DNA from: an uncultured Lachnospiraceae bacterium
GTDB lineage: Bacteria > Bacillota > Clostridia > Lachnospirales > Lachnospiraceae
Length of the DNA: 40,328 bases
Assembly: GCA_910585215.1 (NCBI GenBank)
Contig: CAJUDQ010000027.1
Span: 1 to 40,328 of the forward strand
Direction: 5' to 3'
The notes under the pieces are model-generated. The model was not told the origin of the DNA. It worked only from the letters and a program-made list of their open reading frames with translations, and did no database searches. The position numbers and the translations under genes are program-made. Below, in pieces: positions 27,199-36,474 of the stretch (positions are counted from its first letter, which is position 1; the number at the start of each line of letters is the position of its first letter).

Positions 27199-28691
27199 GC
27201 GTTTCCCTCCGCTTTCTGTCTGTGCTTCTGCTTTTCTTTTTCCCTTTCTTCCTCGCGTATATCATAAACCTTTGCCGACGGCTTTTTTCCGACTTTCATC
27301 GGAAACAGAATTCCTTTACAGAAAATATGTTTATCGAGATTTTTCTCCACCCACCGCAGCCGGAAATAAGAAATGCTGAATCCCGTAAAGCACCCAAGTA
27401 CAAAACCAAAACCATACCAGATATCACTGAAATTTTTTACCACCATACTTCCCACAAAGGTGACAAGGCAAAATCCTATGGAAGACATCAGCGCACCGTT
27501 CAAGTCGTTAAAATAATAGAGAAAAATAATTTCCGCATACATAAGAAACAGTATAAAATAACCTGCTGCCAGACATGGATAGATTCTCATCACCATGCCG
27601 GAAATGCCAAATCTTGGAAGAAATACCATAAACAGGAGATAAATAACTACTGCAATAATAAACTGAATACGCACAAGATTCATCAATTCTACCGAAAGCT
27701 GTCTGAGCATCCGGTTTTTTGCATTGTTAATATCTATCCATCTGCCTCCGATTACCGCCTCCGAGTATGCCCGATAACGCTCATGAAAATGCATCTCCAC
27801 CCGTGCAATAAAAATCACCGTAGCAGAAAGATTTGTAAACATCCCAAGACAGGTTGCCATATCATAAGAAGGCGCAAGCACAAAAGAATCCGCAACTACC
27901 ATATTGATATCTGTGGTCCAGAACACGAAATTATGAATATAAAGTCCGAAAATATATAGAAAATTAATAATAATCAACTGCCAGAATTTTACAAAATAAC
28001 TAAGCACCTTTTTGTACTGATTGCTGTTTTTTCTGAAATAACGCCGAATGGTCGCATATTCAAGACTTCCTGTAAGGAAAAATCCACAGCTCAAAGAAAG
28101 AAGCATACTGTAGGTAACACTTCTGTGACATACCTTTACCAATATCCATGCCATAAGAAATGCAAAAATCATACCAAGCAGAAAATACAGGGAAATTTTC
28201 TGATAATCCTTGCAGATAGACAGATAAAGCATGGAATAAAACACCATAACCAGCGCTATAAATCCACAAAAGCCTGTAAACACATAGAGAAGATTTACCT
28301 GTCCGACCAGATATTCCCTGATGCAAAAGGGAACGCCCACCAGACAGCTCAATACAATATTCATAAGAAGTCCTACATTATAACATGCCATAATATCATC
28401 ATAAGTTTCATCATAGATAACATCTGAAAGATATCTTGACAATACTGCATTAAATGGAGCTGCTGTCAGAAGAGAAAATATAAATATATATAGAATAGTA
28501 GCCGAAAACAGAGACCTGTCAGCATATCCCACAGAATCATATCCAAGCACTCTGCTCATAAGAACCACATTCAGAATTACCACCATCATCGGCCCTATGG
28601 ATATCATTGTACTGTATACAAATCCTACAAAGCTTGCCGCGATTGTCTTTTTTTCAAAAATTGTCTGTAGTTTGACACCTATTCCAGCCAT
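27195..28691 (-). CDS. pelG: PelG: exopolysaccharide transporter of the MOP/Wzx class
   Basis: A 498-residue protein with about twelve membrane helices. The N-terminus (AGIGVKLQTIFEKKTIAASFVGFVYS, about residues 2-27) and the SIGPMMVV, SRYLSD and WTTDINMVVADSF segments are typical of PelG. PelG works with PelD, PelE and PelF to move the growing Pel polymer across the membrane. The start is placed at 28691 because AGAAAGGA lies nine bases upstream; an earlier ATG at 28712 has no such site. It overlaps the next gene by four bases. Directly preceding is pelF, the usual pelF-pelG order. Confidence 0.93.
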   Translation of the reverse strand: MAGIGVKLQTIFEKKTIAASFVGFVYSTMISIGPMMVVILNVVLMSRVLGYDSVGYADRSLFSATILYIFIFSLLTAAPFNAVLSRYLSDVIYDETYDDIMACYNVGLLMNIVLSCLVGVPFCIREYLVGQVNLLYVFTGFCGFIALVMVFYSMLYLSICKDYQKISLYFLLGMIFAFLMAWILVKVCHRSVTYSMLLSLSCGFFLTGSLEYATIRRYFRKNSNQYKKVLSYFVKFWQLIIINFLYIFGLYIHNFVFWTTDINMVVADSFVLAPSYDMATCLGMFTNLSATVIFIARVEMHFHERYRAYSEAVIGGRWIDINNAKNRMLRQLSVELMNLVRIQFIIAVVIYLLFMVFLPRFGISGMVMRIYPCLAAGYFILFLMYAEIIFLYYFNDLNGALMSSIGFCLVTFVGSMVVKNFSDIWYGFGFVLGCFTGFSISYFRLRWVEKNLDKHIFCKGILFPMKVGKKPSAKVYDIREEEREKEKQKHRQKAEGNA

Positions 28692-28746
28692 AATTTTCGT
28701 TCCTTTCTCCATATCTTTTCATAATCTGTAGTTATTCTGCCATTCC

Positions 28747-30153
28747 CTAATCCTCAAATCCCCGATAAATTTTCTTATAGGTTGCCTTCATATCCTCTAT
28801 TTTATATTTTGCCATAAGCCTTTTATAACCGGCTTCTCCCATAGCCTCCCGTCTGGTTTTCTGCCTTGCCATCTCGACCATGGCCCCTGCGATTTCCTCC
28901 GCATTCATAATGTGTGTCAAAATTCCGGCTTCCCCAAAATTGTCATCCTCCCCATAAATCAGCCCCCTGCAGTTTCCCACATCTGTAGCAATCACAGGCT
29001 TATGAGCTGCATAGCTCTCAAGAATCGTCAACGGCTGGCCTTCACTTATACTGGTCAGAATCGTCAAATCCATACGTCCCAGATAATCCGGCACGTTGAC
29101 TCTTCCTGTAAAAACCACATCCTGCACTTTCAGGGTATCCACTAGTGCAAAACACTCCCCTGCATAGTCTTCGTCCTCGTCTGTGGGCCCCATAATCCAC
29201 AGCTTTAAATTGGAAACTCTCTTTTTGGCATAGGCAAATGCCCGAATCAGAGTCTTTACATCTTTAATAGGAGTCACCCGAAGAACTGCTCCTATATGAA
29301 TCTTGTCCGGCTCATTATTTTCCTGTGCCACATTGGCAAACCTTGATACATCAATTCCATTTGGCGTAACGATTGTCTTTGCCTCCGGACAACCAAGTTC
29401 AATCTGAAGCTCTCTGGCATGCGCATAAAGACTGGTAACCGCATCCGCTTTGTGATAAGCAAGCATGGACATTTTTTTAAACTGCTCAATCCAGATAGAC
29501 TTGTAAATCCCCTTAACCCATTTGGCACGAATAATCTCTTCTTCACGCTCTCTTGTATAAATTCCATGTTCTGATATCAGAAGTCCGCAATTGTAACGTT
29601 CCTTCGCCATACTTCCAAGAATTCCCGAATAACCGGTAGCTACACAGTGATAAAGGTCTGCCTTTGGCACATCCATCTGCAGGGTAAGAAACAATGGCAG
29701 ATAAATAGAACGCATAGTCCAAAGAAAATCGGAAAATGTCACCTCCGAGTATCTGAGCTGATAGCAGTCACGCACCGCCATAAAAAAATCTTCCCCCATT
29801 AAAAGCTGATTTAAGCAGAGTCTTTTCTTTGAAAAAAGATGAAAGATTTCCGTCCACTTTACATTCTGATTCATCAGCAGGCTGCGCAGGGCATCATATT
29901 CTTCCTTATTCAGTTTTAACGGTTTTCCCCGCTTCTTTTTTACCCAGTCAAAATCCTCCAAATATAATTCATGCACCTCGGTTACATTCTCCGGAAGCTC
30001 ATATTTAAACTTTGCGCGAAAAGTCCGGTTTGCCACAATGGACAATATAATAAACTCCATTTCAGGAAAGGACTTTATCATGCTGTTAATCCAACTGGAT
30101 ACACCGCCGACGACATAGGGATAACACCCTTCAGCCACAATACATATTCTCAT
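28747..30153 (-). CDS. pelF: PelF: Pel polysaccharide glycosyltransferase
   Basis: A 468-residue, GT4-type enzyme. The N-terminus VAEGCYPYVVGGVSSWINSM, then LISEHGIYTREREEEI, and ISEGQPLTILESYA as the EX7E-like nucleotide-sugar site are hallmarks of PelF. Known PelF proteins are soluble, use UDP-activated amino sugars and act with the membrane complex PelD/PelE/PelG. The ATG overlaps the stop of the PelA-like gene (ATGA) with GAGGAAAAAGG before it. Length is normal for the family. Confidence 0.95.
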   Translation of the reverse strand: MRICIVAEGCYPYVVGGVSSWINSMIKSFPEMEFIILSIVANRTFRAKFKYELPENVTEVHELYLEDFDWVKKKRGKPLKLNKEEYDALRSLLMNQNVKWTEIFHLFSKKRLCLNQLLMGEDFFMAVRDCYQLRYSEVTFSDFLWTMRSIYLPLFLTLQMDVPKADLYHCVATGYSGILGSMAKERYNCGLLISEHGIYTREREEEIIRAKWVKGIYKSIWIEQFKKMSMLAYHKADAVTSLYAHARELQIELGCPEAKTIVTPNGIDVSRFANVAQENNEPDKIHIGAVLRVTPIKDVKTLIRAFAYAKKRVSNLKLWIMGPTDEDEDYAGECFALVDTLKVQDVVFTGRVNVPDYLGRMDLTILTSISEGQPLTILESYAAHKPVIATDVGNCRGLIYGEDDNFGEAGILTHIMNAEEIAGAMVEMARQKTRREAMGEAGYKRLMAKYKIEDMKATYKKIYRGFED

Positions 30154-31982
30154 CCTTTTTCCTCATAATAATATAATTCATTTTTCTTCACCTCTATTTC
30201 CACATGGGAAGAAAATGCATTGATTAGATAAACATTCTTTTCCACCTTTTCATAAGAAGCCCCGTTTATCTCTTTTATAGATTCATCATGAGTTCTTAAC
30301 AGAAACCATGCTTCCTTTTCAAAATTTGCAATTTTCACATCAATCAGGTTGTCTTCTCTTGTACTTGAATAATCCAGTGCCAGAAATCTTCTGATTTTCT
30401 GGTCACTCTCGGAAAGCGTAGTCATGGCAAACGTATCAAATGGTTTCCAGTAGGTGCAGACATTTGCCGATATATTTTTTGATACTCTCTCCCAGGAATC
30501 ATCATCTGATTCGGGATATGCCACACTGGTCAAATCCATGACAATATTGGAATAGCCAAGCGCCGTTTCCATACACTTTGTATAAATATCATCCGAATAA
30601 GTATACTCGGACCCGCTGCTGGTTCCCCGCTGCAGGGTAACTCCTCCATGTGTGTAAGAAACAGCCGGTTTTGTATTTTTCTCATAATTCATCGCTATTG
30701 TACGAAGCTTTGACAAATGTTCTGTGGCAAGTGTCTGCCTGATTTTTGTTTCATCGGTCAAATAAAGTGAAAGAAAAGAATAGCCAGGAAGTGCCTCATT
30801 CCAGAATTTATCATCTTTTTGCAGCTTATTGACAAGTGTGGTTCTTGACATTGTCTCTGCGGAAAGTCCGGCTTCTCCATATTCCTCCTGAAGCAGCCTT
30901 AAAAAATATTTGATTTTTTCCACATCTGGTTCATTCTCGTCATAATATTCAAATTGAGGAGTAATCATACAGGTGAGCTGATTATTGGTTCGCAACAGTA
31001 CAGATACAAGGTCCGGCCAGATAACCTCCAAAAACAGGGAAGTCTGCGACTGACTGTATCGCTTTCTCATTCCCTCCTGATTTTCATCGGCAAATCCTGG
31101 ATAATTGGCAACTACAAGATTCTGCGCATTGATAACCGGATAAATCTCATAGGAATGCATTTCTGCCATCATTGCCTGCAAAAGACCGATTCCCGAAATA
31201 TTGCATAAATAATCACCATTTACGCAAAATACCTTTCCCTGCTTCACACTGCTTCTCCAGATAATCGCCGGAAGCTCTTCATCCTTTATGCTGTCATCTT
31301 CCAGAAATCCCATCAAGTAAGTTTTTGTTCCCTCTCCGGTTACAAACCATGGAACTTCCAGATGCAAATCCTGTCTTTTTTCCTCCTCTTCATTCTCAGG
31401 CTGATAAATGGCCTCTCCTCCCAGAAGAAAACCTTCAAATAAATGCATGCCTGTAAGCTGAATACTTTTTCTTCGAATCTCACGAATACCAAACAGCTGC
31501 CACAGCTCCTGATGGTTCAATAATTCATCTGAATCCGGCAGACCGGAAAAAATCAGATTGATACCCTGTTCGGCCATGGAAAGGAGTTTTTCCCCGTCTG
31601 TTTCCAGATTTAATGTACTGCCCTCAACAATTACGGCCTCCGGCAGATGTGTTTCCAAAACAGAATATTCTTCCAGTGATGAGCTATTTATCAGTCCTCT
31701 TTTTGCATACGTGCACCACCATGTCACTACCTGACCGGCGGCATCCTGACTGACATCGCCGATATACACTGCATAGTTTCTGTCAGCAGGCAGCTCCTTG
31801 GCGGTTTCTGCCGTTACCAGAGTATAAACATTTTTCTCTGTAAGTCCGGTATGAATAGCCGCTTCATATTTATTTGTTGTATAGTCATTTAAACGTTCCT
31901 TCATAACAACGGAAAACTGAAACATAAAAAACAGAATCAGAAACATTATGGAAATGACAATATAATTTCTACGCGATATCAT
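30150..31982 (-). CDS. PelA-like exported protein (DUF2194 type)
   Basis: A 610-residue protein with an N-terminal hydrophobic helix (about residues 6-25), then outside the cell. It fits the DUF2194 proteins found beside PelF in Gram-positive loci. These stand in the position of PelA, which deacetylates and trims Pel. The N-terminal half has an alpha/beta layout (YAVYIGDVS, LIFSGLPDSDELL). The second half has MITPQFEYYDEN, PAVSYTHGGV and the conserved tail FLALDYSSTREDN followed by AWFLLRTHDESIKEI. I do not see an unambiguous deacetylase HxxxH triad, so activity is uncertain. The ATG follows GGAAAGGAATAGAAA. Confidence 0.75.
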   Translation of the reverse strand: MISRRNYIVISIMFLILFFMFQFSVVMKERLNDYTTNKYEAAIHTGLTEKNVYTLVTAETAKELPADRNYAVYIGDVSQDAAGQVVTWWCTYAKRGLINSSSLEEYSVLETHLPEAVIVEGSTLNLETDGEKLLSMAEQGINLIFSGLPDSDELLNHQELWQLFGIREIRRKSIQLTGMHLFEGFLLGGEAIYQPENEEEEKRQDLHLEVPWFVTGEGTKTYLMGFLEDDSIKDEELPAIIWRSSVKQGKVFCVNGDYLCNISGIGLLQAMMAEMHSYEIYPVINAQNLVVANYPGFADENQEGMRKRYSQSQTSLFLEVIWPDLVSVLLRTNNQLTCMITPQFEYYDENEPDVEKIKYFLRLLQEEYGEAGLSAETMSRTTLVNKLQKDDKFWNEALPGYSFLSLYLTDETKIRQTLATEHLSKLRTIAMNYEKNTKPAVSYTHGGVTLQRGTSSGSEYTYSDDIYTKCMETALGYSNIVMDLTSVAYPESDDDSWERVSKNISANVCTYWKPFDTFAMTTLSESDQKIRRFLALDYSSTREDNLIDVKIANFEKEAWFLLRTHDESIKEINGASYEKVEKNVYLINAFSSHVEIEVKKNELYYYEEKG

Positions 31983-32078
31983 TTTCTATTCCTTTCCAGC
32001 TTTGCCTGAACATCTGCAGGTACTTTTTACAGAAAATTGCTTTTATTTCTCATGACGCTTCCCTTACAGGGTCGTATA

Positions 32079-34637
32079 TCAATCTTTATCTTCTACAAAC
32101 ATCCTGTTATATCCATAGTCAATGGAAAAATCAAACAAACGGTATGGATTTTGCTTTACCTGATAGCAGATAAAGGTGTCCGACTCATAATATACCTTCA
32201 TTTCATTTTCATAAAGCTTCTGAAATGCCTGCGCCCAGTAGTACATCCGTGACATTAAAATCCACCTGTTCTTCGCCTGATACAGTGAAAGTCCTCCACC
32301 AGACGGAAGTCGATGCGATGCGCCCTCATGTGAAATTGTCTGTCCGCTTCGTGTATAGGAAACAGTATAATCAATCGGAACCTTTTCAATAAAAAAGTAT
32401 ACATATTCTGTGGGAATTGTAAGAATTTCCTCTGCCTCTTCTCCTTCCATTTCCCTTAGAAAGTTAACAATTTCATAAAAATATCCATAATCCTCCACCA
32501 TTCGGAGTTCATCATTTGCAGAACAAACGGTATAAGTACCTTCTTTATTTTCTTTGATAATATTGGTCAGACATATTATCGCATCATTGCTTTCCAGTGC
32601 TTCAAGTGCGGGCACATCTGATGGGAAGCGAACTTTTCCCGCAGCCGTCAGAATTACTACCCATGATACAGAAATAAAAAGAGAAATGGCATTTCTTTTT
32701 ATCTCTTTCTTTTTCTGGTCGAACAACGTGCAAAGCAATGCATCCAGAGAAAGTACCGGTACTGCCGGCAACAGATAGGACGTATACAGGCTGCATCTGC
32801 CTGTTTCCAAAAGACTTGGAAGTCCAAGCTTTCCCGATGCCAGCAGAATCATCATAAAAAATATTCCACTGCTCAAACTCAGCAAAATTGCTCCATATTC
32901 TCTATCCTCTCCCAGAAGATAAAGAACTCCAAAAATCGCCATAATTCCCATACAGACAAATGCAAAATTACACAGGCTGTCACTTCCTCTGCTAAATACA
33001 TTTGACTTTACGGCTGTACGTATGATATTTTTAAAATGAATCGCCTTTGCTTTCAGATTTTGTGCTTTGTCTGCCAGCCTCTGTAAAATACCTTTCTCCG
33101 GCGGCCGTTCTGACGGGGAAGCATCTTCTGCAGTATTTTGTATATCCCCTGTATGTTCACCTGTTATTCCTGATGAGGGAATATCTGTGGAAGTTGCCTC
33201 TGAATCTGGTTTGTTCTCCTCTGTCTGTTGTGGACGAGAAGTTTCAGTTTCAATATCCGGCTGACTGTCAGGAGGGGGTTCTTCTTCGTCCTCCTCGCCT
33301 GAAATTACACCCATCGCCCAGTACAGAGAACCTTCCAGCGGAGTACCCATCGCAAAAGCAACGCCAAGTGGCAAAATAGCAATAAGTATACTTAAAATTC
33401 CCGCCAGCATTACTCTTCCAAAATATGCCTTTTTAAAAAGCCGAAAAGCATATCCTACAGCAATACCCATACATAAAACACCTGCTACTATAGTATCATA
33501 AAAATGCGCTGAAAAAGTAAGTGAAAAGCTCATGGCAAAGCCAATCAGATATTTCATGCTGCCTCTTTCCTGAAGCCTTTGAATTTCTTTTTTCTCTTTT
33601 TCAAATTTCTTCTTTTTGTTTTTCTGTGCTTTTAGCTTTTGATTTTTCTTTTTGTTTTTTTGTGCTTTTAGCTGTCGCTTTTTTTTCTTTTTATGCCTAA
33701 AATTTTCACAATTTTGAATTTCCCTTTTTCTCGCCTCAAAAAACTGAAAAAGAAAATAAATAGAAGGAAGAATAAAAATCATGCCAAATTCCTGAGGCAA
33801 AGTGCTGTAATAACGCAGATAGGAATTGGTTCCCCAAAACACCGCTAAAATATAAACCAGAACTGCGCCATAGGGAAAATATCTTGCTTTGCAGCAGCCC
33901 CGCAAAAATGCCAGAAGCACATAGTGAATAAACAAAAGCTGAACCAGACTGAACATCCGCATCAGGACATATGTTTCAAATTTAAATACTGTATGAAGAT
34001 AATAAATCATACAATGAAAGCCAAAAGGATAAACACCTGCTACGAAAATATTGTTATGCTCGGGATTATTTATGCCATTTCCCATAGCGTTTATCCAGTA
34101 GTTGTGTACTGGCATGTCAGAAGCAGTATATCCAAATATCTCCAGCTTTTTTGTTCCATACATCCACAAAAATACAATTGTTACCACTGCAGTCAGCACC
34201 CAGTCAAAAAAATGATTTTTTATACTGTCATTGAATCGCGCAAAAATTCCCTGAATCACCTTTTTTATCCAACTCCAGATAGTCCCCAGAACCAGACGGT
34301 AACCCAAAGTTCCACTCAACAGCTTGAAAAAAACAGTTTTGACTGTGCGCAGACTTTCTTTTGGAGGCTTTTTATAAACACGGGAAGCCGCAAGAAAAAT
34401 CCCCAAACCTGTTCCCGCAATCAATGTAAAACGATTACTGATATGAAGAATCTGCAGCAGATAAACAAGATTGACATAAAAGAAATTGCCTATTGTCAGA
34501 TAAAGAAAAAGTCTGACGACAGCACGCTCTTTACGAAACTTGCTGTGAAATACCATGGCAGGGAGAAGCACTGTCAGGAATGTATATGCAGCAAATATAC
34601 TTATAAATTGTAATATTGTCAGCATTTTCATTGACAA
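32079..34637 (-). CDS. Large multi-pass membrane protein, likely GT-C glycosyltransferase
   Basis: 852 residues with about a dozen membrane helices. After helix 3-4 comes TASDMPVHNYWINAMG (172-187), resembling the acidic first-loop motif of GT-C enzymes (Asp174), followed by VAGVYPFGFHCMIYYL; this is the basis for the call. Two unusual insertions stand out: a Lys-rich cytoplasmic loop (about 305-355) with a 12-residue repeat (LKAQKNKKK twice), and an acidic Pro/Glu/Thr-rich loop (447-515). The start is probably the TTG at 34637, eight bases after GGGAGGG; an ATG two codons on is further away. A DPM1-like gene in the same operon could supply its lipid-phosphate sugar. Not part of the classical pel set; substrate unknown. 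Confidence 0.7.
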   Translation of the reverse strand: MSMKMLTILQFISIFAAYTFLTVLLPAMVFHSKFRKERAVVRLFLYLTIGNFFYVNLVYLLQILHISNRFTLIAGTGLGIFLAASRVYKKPPKESLRTVKTVFFKLLSGTLGYRLVLGTIWSWIKKVIQGIFARFNDSIKNHFFDWVLTAVVTIVFLWMYGTKKLEIFGYTASDMPVHNYWINAMGNGINNPEHNNIFVAGVYPFGFHCMIYYLHTVFKFETYVLMRMFSLVQLLFIHYVLLAFLRGCCKARYFPYGAVLVYILAVFWGTNSYLRYYSTLPQEFGMIFILPSIYFLFQFFEARKREIQNCENFRHKKKKKRQLKAQKNKKKNQKLKAQKNKKKKFEKEKKEIQRLQERGSMKYLIGFAMSFSLTFSAHFYDTIVAGVLCMGIAVGYAFRLFKKAYFGRVMLAGILSILIAILPLGVAFAMGTPLEGSLYWAMGVISGEEDEEEPPPDSQPDIETETSRPQQTEENKPDSEATSTDIPSSGITGEHTGDIQNTAEDASPSERPPEKGILQRLADKAQNLKAKAIHFKNIIRTAVKSNVFSRGSDSLCNFAFVCMGIMAIFGVLYLLGEDREYGAILLSLSSGIFFMMILLASGKLGLPSLLETGRCSLYTSYLLPAVPVLSLDALLCTLFDQKKKEIKRNAISLFISVSWVVILTAAGKVRFPSDVPALEALESNDAIICLTNIIKENKEGTYTVCSANDELRMVEDYGYFYEIVNFLREMEGEEAEEILTIPTEYVYFFIEKVPIDYTVSYTRSGQTISHEGASHRLPSGGGLSLYQAKNRWILMSRMYYWAQAFQKLYENEMKVYYESDTFICYQVKQNPYRLFDFSIDYGYNRMFVEDKD
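33602..33673 (-). repeat. 36-bp tandem repeat coding a Lys-rich segment
   Basis: Two imperfect 36-base units (shared GTGCTTTTAGCT at 33626-33637 and 33662-33673 on the plus strand) code the 12-residue repeat LKAQKNKKKNQK inside the membrane protein. Poly-A/T runs within it make it prone to length change, in whole codons if full units are lost. Confidence 0.75.
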
Positions 34638-34728
34638 TGCTCTATCCCTCCCTTTGCTTAAATACTTGTCTGTTATACTTACTTGTTTCTATATTTATAT
34701 ATTAGTAATTATAAATTCAAAATAAATA

Positions 34729-36474
34729 CTATTCTTCTTTGCACTTTTTATTCTTCATATAAATAATCAGGCATGCACTGGCAATTACAAGTCCGAGCCC
34801 AAGCCAAGTCCAAATTTTATGTTTTCTAGCAATTGTCTTCAGTACGTCTATCTTCTTTTTGTCCGAAATCCGACTTTCCTGTATTTGTCTGGTCTGATAT
34901 AAGACTGCTTCTTGCTGTTCTCTAGCCTCACTTTCAGCGATAAGCTCCTCTATAATATGATTAATTTGTACATTGATATCTTCTGTAACAGCATGTTCAG
35001 ACATCAGGTCATCAATGACATTTGATACCATAAATTTTGTTAGCGCTGCTTCTTCAGACATCCTCTGTACAGCTTCTTCCTGTTCTATTTCTTCAAATAT
35101 CTTCTGCAGTACCTTGGATTCTTCAGATTTTTTTGCTTCAACAATACTTTGCGATTCTTCGTCTTTTACTGTCTCAACTGTATGTGGTATTTCAACATTC
35201 ACAGATTTTGTATCTTCTTTTACACTCTCTTCAACTTCTGCAGCCACACTTATTGCTGTTGTTAAAGCAGCTATTGCTGTATCTTTCAAAGTCTCCAATC
35301 TTTCCGTTTCAATATCTGATTTCTTTATATCATTACTTTCTGGATTCTCATGCTTAAGATTCTTGCTTTCTTTCTCTTCACTATCTTTGTTTTCTTTATT
35401 TTCATTTACTGAATTTTCATGCTCTCTGTTTTCGGTTTTTTGCTCTTCACTTTCTTTCTCATTTTTAGTTTTTGTATCCTCTTGTTCAGAAACTGTATTT
35501 TCTGCTACATTATCATTCAAAACAGACATAACTGTTTTTTTTGTTTTTTCTCCATCAAACTCATAAAACGCACGAATCAGTGCCAATGTATCTCTATCTA
35601 TAACAATATCTGACTGTTTTAATGAATTTAACACTTCAAAAAACTTTTGCTTGTCCTGTATTGTAAAATACAATTTTAATTGTAATGTATAGGTAGAAAG
35701 CACATCTGGATGCAACTCCCTGCTGCGCTCACACCAGACTTGCATTCTGTCATATTCCTCGCTCTGAAGCAACCGCAAACAGATGCACTCAATATAAACA
35801 GCCGTAAGCTTTTCCTTTGCCTTCTGATATAAGACCTCTCCAGCTTCTTCCATCATTCCCACATACTTTTTCTGTTCAAGCTCATCAAACACATTCTGAC
35901 TGAGCATATTATTCATATACTCTATCATAAGGGCTGCATAGTCTGGTGCATCTTCCTCATCTTCTTGCATATGCTCATACAATTCCTGTACTCTCAGACG
36001 AAAATCATTCAATGCATCCTGAAGAACTGCGGCTGCATAATGTGCAGTTTCGGAATCATCACTGTTTAATGCAAGCGAAATCGATGCAAGCGAATTGTGA
36101 ATATCTCCTCTGGCAACCTTTAAAAGCAAAGCACGCTGACTGCCCTTATCACTGACCACAAGCGCCTCTTCAATCGGCACAAGATTCCCTTCCGCCTCAA
36201 TATCAGCCCTTTTAAATGTTGTCACTCGCTCCTTGCTAAAAATAACATCAGCAAGATCAACAGCCTTTCGAAAAAATACTTTATATATCAAATTGCTAAC
36301 AAAAAAGAACATTGGACCAATACCAGGACAAAAAAGCATTACCTCTGCCTTAAATAGATAATTTTTCCATTGACCCTTTTCGGAGGATCGGATTACACCC
36401 CATACAAGATAGATGCTGGCAATCATTGTATTTAATACAAGAAATATCAGAAATATTTTAAGATGCCTTATCAT
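34729..36474 (-). CDS. pelE: PelE-like membrane protein with long coiled coil
   Basis: A 581-residue protein. Two membrane helices at the N-terminus (about 6-25 and 43-66) and a TPR-like helical region (about 110-315: DIHNSLASISLALNSDDSET, CIVIRLLQSEEYD-type helices, YTLQLKLYFTIQDKQKFFEVL) match PelE. PelE binds PelD and PelG in known systems. It differs by a very long Glu/Lys/Asn-rich segment (about 325-545) that reads like a charged coiled coil and by an extra C-terminal membrane helix (TWLGLGLVIASACLIIYMKN), nearly doubling the usual length. It overlaps the PelD-like gene by four bases (ATGA). Confidence 0.75.
   Translation of the reverse strand: MIRHLKIFLIFLVLNTMIASIYLVWGVIRSSEKGQWKNYLFKAEVMLFCPGIGPMFFFVSNLIYKVFFRKAVDLADVIFSKERVTTFKRADIEAEGNLVPIEEALVVSDKGSQRALLLKVARGDIHNSLASISLALNSDDSETAHYAAAVLQDALNDFRLRVQELYEHMQEDEEDAPDYAALMIEYMNNMLSQNVFDELEQKKYVGMMEEAGEVLYQKAKEKLTAVYIECICLRLLQSEEYDRMQVWCERSRELHPDVLSTYTLQLKLYFTIQDKQKFFEVLNSLKQSDIVIDRDTLALIRAFYEFDGEKTKKTVMSVLNDNVAENTVSEQEDTKTKNEKESEEQKTENREHENSVNENKENKDSEEKESKNLKHENPESNDIKKSDIETERLETLKDTAIAALTTAISVAAEVEESVKEDTKSVNVEIPHTVETVKDEESQSIVEAKKSEESKVLQKIFEEIEQEEAVQRMSEEAALTKFMVSNVIDDLMSEHAVTEDINVQINHIIEELIAESEAREQQEAVLYQTRQIQESRISDKKKIDVLKTIARKHKIWTWLGLGLVIASACLIIYMKNKKCKEE

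Noticed and set aside
27222..27959. A 245-codon plus-strand frame
   Set aside because: Antisense to pelG, without a binding site; composition typical of the reverse of a membrane-protein gene.
33924..34613. A 229-codon plus-strand frame
   Set aside because: Antisense to the GT-C-like gene, which has clear domains and operon context.
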